The position numbers and the translations under genes were made by a program. A DNA stretch of 64,000 nucleotides from Bog-159 sp963818855 (GTDB taxonomy: Bacteria > Acidobacteriota > Terriglobia > Bryobacterales > Bryobacteraceae): positions 62,001 through 126,000 of the forward strand of contig CAWFUH010000004.1 of assembly GCA_963818855.1 (NCBI GenBank), written 5' to 3'. The number at the start of each line of letters is the position of its first letter. Within the stretch, counting starts at the first letter, position 1. This document shows, piece by piece, positions 56,823-64,000 of the stretch. Under the pieces are notes generated by a model. The model made no database searches. It worked only from the letters and a program-made list of their open reading frames with translations, and had not been told where the DNA came from.

Positions 56823-59213
56823 TTAGTTCCCGGCGGCCAGGCTGGCGCCCTCCGCCGGGTTCTCCTCCACTTTCCTCATTTGAAAAGGCGCACTTTTCAC
56901 TATTCCCAACACGAATGCCGAAAAGCGATTGCCCTTGCCGGCCGCTTCCCGGTCGATTGTTCTAACTACCGGCATGTCGTAATATTCGATTCCGCGCCCT
57001 AGCGCATAAGTCAGCAGTTTCTCGGTGAACGTCCGGATAAACGCGCCGTAATGGCTCAGCAGCGCGTTTCGCAGGCTCACCGGCCCATCCAACTTAGTTC
57101 CATCCACCATCTTTCCGGTGGGATCGATGGAGAAACCCGCGTCGTGAATACGCCACGCCCCCACGGCGTCGAAATTCTCGAGTGAGAAGCCGATGGGGTC
57201 CATCATCTTGTGGCAGGCTGCGCAGGCGGGGTTCGCGCGATGCTCCTCCAGCCGTTCGCGCACGGGCAAAAGCTTCCCGCCATCGGCGCTCTCTTTCAAG
57301 GGAGGCACGACTGCCGGCGGCCGGGGCGGCGGCGCGCCTAGTAAGTTATCCATCACCCACTTACCGCGTAGAACCGGTGAGGTCCGTGTCGCGAATGATG
57401 TAACAGTCAGAATACTGGCCTGCCCCAGCAGCCCGCGCCGGTAATCCTCCGTCACCTTCACGCGCCGGAACCGGTTGCCCTCGATGTTTGGAATCCCGTA
57501 ATGTCTCGCCAGACGTTCGTCCACGAAGGTGTAATCAGCGGTGAGCAAATTCGCTACGTTGCGGTCTTCCCTTACAACGCTGTCGAAGAACAGTTCGGTC
57601 TCGCGCCGCATGGATTCGAGCAGGTTGCCGTCGAAGTTCGGGTAAGTGAAGATATCAGGCTGGACGTCCTTCAAATTGCGCAGATAGAGCCATTGCCCGG
57701 CGAAGTTACTCGCCAGGGCGCGCGATCGCGAGTCGGCCAGCATGCGGTGCACCTGCTGCTCCAGTACCGCTGGCACGCTCAGTCTGCGGCGCGCAGCCAG
57801 GCTGAGTAACTGCTCGTCGGGCGCGCTGCTCCACAGGAAATACGACAAGCGGGAGGCCAGTTCGATATCGGTGATCCGGTAGTTTTCTCCAGGGGCGACG
57901 CCGCTGGGAGTCCGCTCGAAGCGGAATACAAATTGCGGGTTGGCCAGAATCAGTTGCAGGGCTGTACGGATGCCTGCCTCAAATCCGCCACGGTTGCGGC
58001 CTGCCTGAAAGATAGTCAGCAGATCGTCGAGATCCGAACCGTTAATCGAGCGGCGATATGCCTGGCGGGCCAAAGCGGAGAGAATCTTCTTGGCGCAGGG
58101 TATCTCCTCGCTCCCGGTTTCCGGATGGCACGCAAAGATCTTGCGGCGGCTGAGGGTATCCCCCACCCCCGTTGCGTTATACGGCCCGCGGATGCCCAGA
58201 TCGCGGACATGCGGCAGCGCCGTCAGGCCCTGCGTCCGGCCCACAAACAGATCTTCCAGGCTCTGCTCGTAAGGCATCACGAAGTCGTCTACCGGGCCCG
58301 CGGCTCTCCTTAGAAACGCAACCGTGACTGTCTGCGGACCAGCCTTCACTTTTATCGGACCGGTGCGTACGTCGTCGTCAACTTTCATCAACGGGTTCAC
58401 ATTCAACACCGCCACCCGCTCGCCGTTGATGGCAATTTCCACCTGCTCGCCAGGCGAGTAAACTCCAAATAGAAACGTATTTGTCGTGAAGTATAAAGTG
58501 ACGCGAAAGATATACTCGCCGTCGGCTGGAAAGTTATGCTTGATTACCATGCCGCCGCGCGTGCCGAACGGGGTACCTTCCACGTGCGCGGTCTGGTCGA
58601 ACGTGGAGGGGATGCGGTAAGTCTCCACGATGGGGCTCATACCGGGGTCGCCCACGGCCGCGCGGCTGATCTTGCCCGCCGCTCGTATATAGCCCTCCAT
58701 CAAGGTAGGAGAAACGTTCAGGACTTCCGCCATGTTATCGAAGCCGTGGCTCATGTCGTCAGCCGGCAGATATGATGCGGCGTCCACATCCATGTCCAAA
58801 AGGTCGTGCACCGAGTTGGCGTACTCCGTGCGATTAAGCCGGTGCAGGGCGGGCCGGCCGGGATCCGGATGCGCCGCGGCAGCCTCATCCAGCCCTTTCT
58901 CCAGAGAAGCTGCAAAAGTGTCGAGTCGGGCGGCATCCGGACGCGGCAGTCCCGCAGGCGGCATCATGCCGGCCCGTAGTTTGACGATCACCTTCTCCCA
59001 TTCGGCGGCCTCATCGGCTATATGGCCGCCGTCCAGCGTTTTCTCCAGGCTCGCGAGCGACAGGCCGCCCGACTTCAACTTGTCGTTGTGGCATCCAGCG
59101 CAATACTGGCCGATCAGTGCGTGCTGCGCCGCGGGCCGCATGTCATCGGCCTGCCCACCCTGCAAGAACCCCGTGCAGGCCAAGACACCGCCGCAGATGA
59201 GTGCTCGTTTCAT
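56823..59213 (-). CDS. DUF1592-family cytochrome-c-like exported protein (copy 2)
   Basis: A 796-residue protein with a signal peptide (RALICGGVLACTGFLQGG). Order: heme-type CxxCH (IGQYCAGCHNDKLKSGGLSL, near residue 38), DUF1587 (ALHRLNRTEYANSVHDLLDM), a carbohydrate-binding-like insert (YIFRVTLYFTTNTFLFGVYS; VEIAINGERVAVLN, residues 220-310), DUF1595 (LSALARQAYRRSINGSDLDD), DUF1592 (IELASRLSYFLWSSAPDEQL), DUF1588 with a second CxxCH (NPACAACHKMMDPIGFSLEN) and DUF1585. It is 134 residues longer than copy 1, mainly through the beta-rich insert. The gene ends before the palindromic repeat and is followed by DUF1552; the TonB receptor lies 17 bases upstream. Confidence 0.87.
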   Translation of the reverse strand: MKRALICGGVLACTGFLQGGQADDMRPAAQHALIGQYCAGCHNDKLKSGGLSLASLEKTLDGGHIADEAAEWEKVIVKLRAGMMPPAGLPRPDAARLDTFAASLEKGLDEAAAAHPDPGRPALHRLNRTEYANSVHDLLDMDVDAASYLPADDMSHGFDNMAEVLNVSPTLMEGYIRAAGKISRAAVGDPGMSPIVETYRIPSTFDQTAHVEGTPFGTRGGMVIKHNFPADGEYIFRVTLYFTTNTFLFGVYSPGEQVEIAINGERVAVLNVNPLMKVDDDVRTGPIKVKAGPQTVTVAFLRRAAGPVDDFVMPYEQSLEDLFVGRTQGLTALPHVRDLGIRGPYNATGVGDTLSRRKIFACHPETGSEEIPCAKKILSALARQAYRRSINGSDLDDLLTIFQAGRNRGGFEAGIRTALQLILANPQFVFRFERTPSGVAPGENYRITDIELASRLSYFLWSSAPDEQLLSLAARRRLSVPAVLEQQVHRMLADSRSRALASNFAGQWLYLRNLKDVQPDIFTYPNFDGNLLESMRRETELFFDSVVREDRNVANLLTADYTFVDERLARHYGIPNIEGNRFRRVKVTEDYRRGLLGQASILTVTSFATRTSPVLRGKWVMDNLLGAPPPRPPAVVPPLKESADGGKLLPVRERLEEHRANPACAACHKMMDPIGFSLENFDAVGAWRIHDAGFSIDPTGKMVDGTKLDGPVSLRNALLSHYGAFIRTFTEKLLTYALGRGIEYYDMPVVRTIDREAAGKGNRFSAFVLGIVKSAPFQMRKVEENPAEGASLAAGN

Positions 59214-59230
59214 ACCGGCGCCGCTTCCCC

Positions 59231-62200
59231 TTAGAACACCAGCTTCAGTGCGAACTGAACGTCACGGCTGGTTGTGCTGGTTTGCGTAACCCGGCCTACC
59301 GAACTGGAACTGACATCATTCACCGGCAGGCCGAAGTTCGGGTGGTTGGTTATGTTGAACAATTCGGAGCGAAATTGCAACGCAAACCGCTCGGTAAGCG
59401 TGAAGTTGCGGAACAACCCAAAGTCCAGGTTCTGGATGCCGCCGGCGCGCAGGTTATTGCGGCCCTCGTTGCCGTAGGCGTAAGTGCCGGTGGGAAGGGT
59501 AATGTTAAACGCCGCCGCGTTAAACCAATCGGTTGGAATCGGATTCGCCAGCACCGGATCGCCGATCACAAAGGGCCGGTTAGCGGCGCCGGTGTTCGAA
59601 ATATCTTTGGAAGTCACGACCGTGAACGGTGGACCAGTCTGCTCGGTGGCAATGGCCGTGGTTTCCCAGCCGGAGATCGGCGCCCGGAGATAGCGGGGCA
59701 GATTGCTGCCAAAAGCTCTGTGAGATCCAAACGGCAGTTGATAAACCAGACTGGTCACCAGCCGCTGCCGGATATCAAAGGGCGAGTCGCCCCGGTTAGC
59801 CGCGATGTTCAGCGGATTCATGATCGCCACTTCCCCGTCACCCGAGTCGTTCATGGGATCTTCATCGATGGAATGCGAATAGGTGTAAGACATCAAGAGA
59901 GACAGGCCATTTGAGTACCGGCGTTCCAGCCGCGCCGACAGGCTTTGATAGTCGGAGTTACCTACCGGATCGACCCAGGTGATGGGTCCCCATTGCGGAT
60001 AGGGCCGTCGCGATTGGATGGCTCCCGCCCCGGGCATGGGCTGGTTGATGTCATAGCTTTCAAACAGGTGCGTGCCCTTCGAGCCGAGATAGGTAACTTC
60101 GAAGACCAGGTCGCGCTTGAGTTCGTGTTCTACGCCGAAGCTCCACTGTTGCACGCCGGGAGTTTTCAGATCGTAGGCCACGCCGTAGGGAGTGTACCCA
60201 CCCACCGCTACCGATGTGGCCGGATATGGATCCGTGTAAGTGGCCACCAGCTGCGTAGGAGTATTCGTGAATGTCTGAGTCTGCCGGAACGGAATGCCGC
60301 GGAACAGTCCACTTACGGAGGCATCCGTGCCGCTGCCTAAGTCGTAGAAGATGCCAAAGCCGCCGCGGATTACGGTTTTGTCGTCGGCAAACGGACGGAA
60401 GGCGAAACCGAAGCGAGGCGCCCAGTCGCCCATCTGCACATTCCAGGCGGTACTGCCGAGCGGATTCGTGCCGACGTTGACCAGTTTGCCGTTTTTCACG
60501 TTCAGCAACTCGCCGTTCATAACGGGTACGAGCCCTGTAGTGGGATCGAAGCTCGCTTCACGGGCCAGCCGGGCTTTTTGCGGAAAAGGTAGCTCGTAGC
60601 GCAGGCCGTAACTCAGCGTCAGGCGGCGTGTGGCCTTCCAGTCGTCTTGCACGTACAGGCCGGCGGTGGGAGTGTAACTCCTCACCGTGGGATCGCCAGG
60701 ACTGACCGATGTGGAGCGGATATCTCCCAGCAGAAAATCGCCAAAGGCGGAACCTGTATACTCCCCGTTGAAGCTGAAGGATCCCCGGGCTTGCGCGATA
60801 TCCAGCCAGGCGTAGTTATAGATGAAGTACTTGTAGTCTCCGCCGAACTTGAACGTGTGCGTGCCTTTGATCCACGACAGCCCGTCTATGATGTTGTAAG
60901 TATTGTTGCGCCGGCCTTGCGGCAGATTGCTGGGGTCGCCGATGGTCGCGAGACCGGTAATCGAAACGATCGGCACGCCCAGGTTGCCGATGATATCCTG
61001 GCCGCTCGGCCCAGGTTGCGGAATCCCCAAAGTCTGGTCCACGTTGCCGAACGAAGCGTCCTGGTTATAGCGCGCGGTGCGAATGCGGTTGTAACCGAGA
61101 CGCAACTCGTTCACCACGTCGGGACTGAAGATATGTACGTCGTTGATCGCGAGGCCCTGGTCGCGCTCGGGTTCGAGGCAGCCGAAGCCGGGGATGGTTC
61201 GCGAACCGCAGACCGTGTTGTTCTCATAAAGCGTCGTGCGATCCGCGAACTGGTAACTCACGAAGAGATTGTTCTTTGCGGAAATCACCTGATCGACGCG
61301 CCCTGAAAACTGATTGTCCTGCTCGTTGCCCAACATGCTGTAGTTGTAATTGTTCGCCAGGCCCGCGCTGGTGGGCGCCGGAAAATACCCGAGCAACGCG
61401 TGGCTGATCGGATTGAGCATGTTTCCAGGAATGATATTGCCGGGGAATGGCGCGCCGGTGACGGGGTCCTTGATGACAGCCTGCCCCGCGAAGTTACCGG
61501 AATCCTGTAGCAGCGTCGGCACCGTAGTGAGGCCGGTCACCTGATCGGTGAGCCGCAAACCCTCGTAGGTGGCAAAATAGAACGTGCGATTCTTGCGGAT
61601 GGGGCCGCCGTTGGAGGCGCCAAACTGGTTGCGCCGAAACGCCGGAACATCGTGCGGGCTGAAGAAATTGCGGGCATCCATGTCGCTGTTGCGCAGAAAC
61701 TCGTACACGGTGCCATGAAACCCGTTGCTGCCGGATTTCGTGGTGATCAGCACCTGCCCGCCCGAGTAGCGCCCGTATTCGGCGCTGTATACGCCGGTCA
61801 AAATCTTGAACTCCTGGATACCGTCCACGGAGGGACGGTTGGTGGGCTGCATGGTGGCCTGGTCCGCGTTATCCACGCCATCCAACACGTAGTTGTTTTC
61901 CGTTTCCTGATGACCGGAAACGTTGAAGCCGCCGCGAAACCCGATCGACGAGTTCTGCGCCGGCGGCAGGACATTGGGAATCAGTTGCGAAAGCTGCCAG
62001 AACTGGCGCCCGTTGAGTGGAAGTTCCCTCACCTTACGCTCTTCCACCACATCGCCTACCGAGGCGTCCTCGGATTGCACCAGCGAAATATCTGCTTGGA
62101 CCATCACTGTGTCGGAGACCGAGCCCGGGGAAAGGGCTACATCCACCCGGCTCTCCTGGCCCGTAATCAGCACCACGCCCGAACGGACGTCCTTCTTGAA

Positions 62201-62470
62201 TCCAGGCGCTTCCACGGCTATCGAGAAAGTATCGGCGGGCGGAAGTTCCACGAATTCAAACTCGCCGGTAGCACCCGATATCGTGGTGCGGCTCCATCCC
62301 TTGGTGACATCGGTAATGGTCAAGGCGGCGGATTGGACCACGGCGCCAGAGGTATCCGTAATGGTGCCGCGAATGACAGAAGTAACGCCTTGGCCCCACA
62401 GGGTATATAAAGGCAAGGTGGCTAGCGCGACGACGGCCAGCAACTTAACACGTAAGTCTTTATTTTGCAT
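59231..62470 (-). CDS. TonB-dependent receptor with carboxypeptidase-like N-domain (Oar-like)
   Basis: A 1079-residue outer-membrane protein with a signal peptide (LLAVVALATLPLYTLWGQ). The N-terminal carboxypeptidase regulatory-like domain (VIRGTITDTSGAVVQSAALT) is followed by a plug domain (RKVRELPLNGRQFWQLSQLI; NNYVLDGVDNADQATMQPTN; FKILTGVYSAEYGRYSGGQV) and a ~22-strand barrel ending in VQFALKLVF. Such receptors bind large ligands, in Acidobacteria often plant polysaccharides, and import them with TonB-ExbBD energy. The promoter is described separately. It leads a minus-strand run with DUF1592, DUF1552, ankyrin, creatininase-like and MFS genes, which suggests one uptake/degradation system. 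Confidence 0.92.
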   Translation of the reverse strand: MQNKDLRVKLLAVVALATLPLYTLWGQGVTSVIRGTITDTSGAVVQSAALTITDVTKGWSRTTISGATGEFEFVELPPADTFSIAVEAPGFKKDVRSGVVLITGQESRVDVALSPGSVSDTVMVQADISLVQSEDASVGDVVEERKVRELPLNGRQFWQLSQLIPNVLPPAQNSSIGFRGGFNVSGHQETENNYVLDGVDNADQATMQPTNRPSVDGIQEFKILTGVYSAEYGRYSGGQVLITTKSGSNGFHGTVYEFLRNSDMDARNFFSPHDVPAFRRNQFGASNGGPIRKNRTFYFATYEGLRLTDQVTGLTTVPTLLQDSGNFAGQAVIKDPVTGAPFPGNIIPGNMLNPISHALLGYFPAPTSAGLANNYNYSMLGNEQDNQFSGRVDQVISAKNNLFVSYQFADRTTLYENNTVCGSRTIPGFGCLEPERDQGLAINDVHIFSPDVVNELRLGYNRIRTARYNQDASFGNVDQTLGIPQPGPSGQDIIGNLGVPIVSITGLATIGDPSNLPQGRRNNTYNIIDGLSWIKGTHTFKFGGDYKYFIYNYAWLDIAQARGSFSFNGEYTGSAFGDFLLGDIRSTSVSPGDPTVRSYTPTAGLYVQDDWKATRRLTLSYGLRYELPFPQKARLAREASFDPTTGLVPVMNGELLNVKNGKLVNVGTNPLGSTAWNVQMGDWAPRFGFAFRPFADDKTVIRGGFGIFYDLGSGTDASVSGLFRGIPFRQTQTFTNTPTQLVATYTDPYPATSVAVGGYTPYGVAYDLKTPGVQQWSFGVEHELKRDLVFEVTYLGSKGTHLFESYDINQPMPGAGAIQSRRPYPQWGPITWVDPVGNSDYQSLSARLERRYSNGLSLLMSYTYSHSIDEDPMNDSGDGEVAIMNPLNIAANRGDSPFDIRQRLVTSLVYQLPFGSHRAFGSNLPRYLRAPISGWETTAIATEQTGPPFTVVTSKDISNTGAANRPFVIGDPVLANPIPTDWFNAAAFNITLPTGTYAYGNEGRNNLRAGGIQNLDFGLFRNFTLTERFALQFRSELFNITNHPNFGLPVNDVSSSSVGRVTQTSTTSRDVQFALKLVF

Positions 62471-62513
62471 ATAGTTATTGACTGCTTCACCGAGTCCTTC
62501 GAGTATTTGTCCC

Positions 62514-62527
62514 CTAAATTGATTTAG
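62514..62527. promoter_or_regulatory. Hyphenated dyad in the receptor leader
   Basis: CTAAAT (62514-62519) and ATTTAG (62522-62527) around TG lie between the predicted transcription start and the receptor ATG. The position suits a regulator site; none is assigned. Confidence 0.4.
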
Positions 62528-62541
62528 TCGATAGTTTTTAT

Positions 62542-62571
62542 ATACTAAAAGAACTGGAGAAGTCTTGTCAA
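62542..62571 (-). promoter_or_regulatory. Sigma70-type promoter of the TonB receptor gene
   Basis: On the minus strand TTGACA (62571-62566) and TAGTAT (62547-62542) are 18 bases apart. Initiation would fall near 62535, giving a ~65-base leader before ATG 62470. Confidence 0.6.
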
Positions 62572-62881
62572 GCTAAGTTCCGATAATTCCGCCGGTCCGT
62601 CCCGACGGGCCTTCGGGAGGGGTTGTCGGTCGAGCAGCGTTAATTCTGCGCCAGCGCTCGCGTCTGTCCGTCTCCGGTGACGCGGGTGAGGCCTCCTCCT
62701 TTGAAGGACAAAATCCCGCAGGAGCCCCGGTCCCAAATCAGCCCAACAAAAAATTAAACCTGACTGCCGCGTTGAGGTCTAGCGATTCAGTGCTGCTGCG
62801 GTTCGCTAAATTGGGACTGATCGGCCGAGTGCGATTGAAGAACGGCGAGAAGTAGTACCATAGGCCGAGGGGCGGTTGTCT
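62572..62881. other. Intergenic region with a weak minus-strand coding remnant
   Basis: About 310 bases without a supported gene. On the minus strand a frame ending at 62738 reads LGLWYYFSPFFNRTRPISPN and ends in LNAAVRFNFLLG, a pattern like the last strands of a beta-barrel protein. It has no start and runs into the antisense of the next gene, so it is at most a remnant. Confidence 0.3.
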
Positions 62882-64000
62882 GTGGGCGTTGCGAGACTCA
62901 AGTTGAGTATTGCTCTCGGTTTGTGCGCCGTATGCACCTACCCTTTCGCAGCTGGGTGCGCACAGACCGTGGCCGTGCGCGTAATCGTGGTGGACGCTGC
63001 CGATGAGGCCGCGCGAATCCTACGGCAGTTGCAGGCCGGCTCGGATTTTGCGGTACTGGCGCGAGAAAAATCCACCGACGCCACATCGGTGGATGGGGGA
63101 TTTCTCGGGCAGGTTGATCCTGCGGCGCTGCGGCCGGAGCTACGGGACGCCTTGCAGGGCTTGCGGCCGGGAGAACTCTCGCGCATCGTTAAGTTGCCAT
63201 CCGGTTACGCCATCCTGAGGGTCCTGACGGCATCCGAATCCGCCAACCTCGATCAAGCGAACCGTGCGCGTCAGGCCGCTCTGGCGGTGGCGGGCAGTAT
63301 CCGCTTCGGTCCCGACATAGACGGGATCCAGGAATCGTTGTCGGCCCTCGCGGCAATTCCCAAGCCGGACGGCTGGGACCAGCACCCACTCACGATCTGC
63401 GACGCTCATAACCGCTCTTACGCCGCCGTCGTCGATTGGCTTGACCAAATGATGAGTCCGGCGGTCCAGAACGGCAGCGCGCCACCGAACGCGCCGCTCG
63501 ATCGCGTTCAGGTGCACGTGGCCAGAGGACAACTATACGCCTATAAAGGCGAGATGGCCAAGGCCATCGAGCAGTGGGAGGCGGCCTACCGCATCGCTTC
63601 TACGGACAGTCCACAGGCGGTGCCCACGCTGGAGGAGTCGCTCGGCATACTCTATCTACACGCGTCGGAGATGGATAACGACATTTACCGCAATCCCGGA
63701 GAGAGATGCCTGTTCCCCATGAGTCCAGCGCTACGTTACAAGCAAACGGCCAACTCCGAAAAAGCGGTACAGCACTTCCTGAAGTATCTGACTCAGCAAC
63801 CCGAAGATCTGGAGGCCAAGTGGCTGCTCAACCTGGCTGAAATGACTCTGGGCAAATACCCGGATGGCGTGCCGCCGCAATATTTGATACCTGCATCCGT
63901 GTTTGCGTCTTCCGAAAGCATAGGACGATTCACCGATGTGGCCCCCGCGGCCGGATTGAACTTATTTGCGACGGCGTCGGGCATCGTGGTGGATGACTTC
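62882..64000 (+). CDS. Exported PpiC-TPR-FG-GAP protein (5' part; runs off the window)
   Basis: The frame from GTG 62882 stays open to the window end (373 codons). The leader LSIALGLCAVCTYPFAAGCAQ ends in AAGC, a possible lipoprotein box. Next comes a rotamase/PpiC-like domain (AARILRQLQAGSDFAVLARE; SVDGGFLGQVDPAALRPELR; LSRIVKLPSGYAILRVLTAS), then TPR-like helices (GQLYAYKGEMAKAIEQWEAA; LEAKWLLNLAEMTLGKYPDG), then the beginning of an FG-GAP/ASPIC-UnbV module (FTDVAPAAGLNLFATASGIV). PpiC domains with TPR and FG-GAP are an acidobacterial combination whose role is unknown; folding of exported proteins is a possibility. Confidence 0.8.
   Translation, partial: MGVARLKLSIALGLCAVCTYPFAAGCAQTVAVRVIVVDAADEAARILRQLQAGSDFAVLAREKSTDATSVDGGFLGQVDPAALRPELRDALQGLRPGELSRIVKLPSGYAILRVLTASESANLDQANRARQAALAVAGSIRFGPDIDGIQESLSALAAIPKPDGWDQHPLTICDAHNRSYAAVVDWLDQMMSPAVQNGSAPPNAPLDRVQVHVARGQLYAYKGEMAKAIEQWEAAYRIASTDSPQAVPTLEESLGILYLHASEMDNDIYRNPGERCLFPMSPALRYKQTANSEKAVQHFLKYLTQQPEDLEAKWLLNLAEMTLGKYPDGVPPQYLIPASVFASSESIGRFTDVAPAAGLNLFATASGIVVDDF

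Overview
The window looks like chromosomal DNA of an Acidobacteriota member of the Bryobacterales/Candidatus Solibacter type. This is inferred from gene content: two MacB/FtsX-type permeases of the duplicated acidobacterial kind (one overlapping a PadR regulator), a very large TonB-dependent receptor with a carboxypeptidase-like N-terminal domain, two DUF1592/DUF1552 pairs with CxxCH motifs and Tat-like leaders, many Sec-exported proteins, and a PpiC-TPR-FG-GAP exported protein. No species call was checked against a database.

Layout. 1-3.0 kb: the 3' end of a trigger-factor-like gene, three exported lipocalin/lectin-like proteins and a beta-carbonic anhydrase. 3.1-7.3 kb: a decayed block with frameshifted DJ-1/PfpI, metallo-beta-lactamase-fold and NAD-epimerase genes around a complete 1.8-kb IS1380-family element with inverted repeats and a 5-bp target duplication. 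7.3-14.8 kb: an exported phosphodiesterase/phosphatase, a quinone oxidoreductase, an exported hypothetical protein, tRNA-Gly(UCC) and two overlapping LRR genes. 14.9-18.2 kb: the first DUF1592/DUF1552 pair. 18.3-21.3 kb: permease and PadR. 21.6-24.3 kb: inorganic pyrophosphatase, then TetR plus a membrane-anchored MBL enzyme behind a perfect palindrome.

24.3-35.1 kb is the most distinctive part. A truncated permease abuts, head to head, a hybrid histidine kinase that also lacks its N-terminus. Then follow a response regulator, a large CheA with two CheW-like modules and a receiver lacking its phosphoacceptor Asp, a CheW, a short CheR without its N-terminal domain, an MBL-fold protein, and a soluble chemoreceptor with a tandem HAMP-like array encoded by near-identical 273-bp DNA repeats. 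There is no CheB. The MBL protein beside a cytoplasmic receptor suggests an ODP-like sensory partner; this is a hypothesis.

35.2-38.1 kb: two overlapping exported Ig-like proteins and a PP2C phosphatase on the minus strand. 38.3-40.5 kb: an M24 peptidase, then a hicB with a frameshifted hicA, lying between a sugar-isomerase gene and a second degraded copy of that gene's 3' end. 40.7-47.4 kb: a tight minus-strand operon of two TldD/PmbA-like proteins (one with HExxxH, one without), a single-chain LptF-LptG fusion and a sugar phosphate isomerase. 47.6-51.4 kb: an exported glycosidase-like protein and an exported alpha/beta hydrolase, converging on a hairpin. 51.4-62.5 kb: a minus-strand run of TonB receptor, DUF1592, DUF1552, ankyrin, creatininase-like and MFS genes, which reads as an uptake/degradation locus. 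62.9-64 kb: the start of an exported PpiC-TPR-FG-GAP protein that runs off the window.
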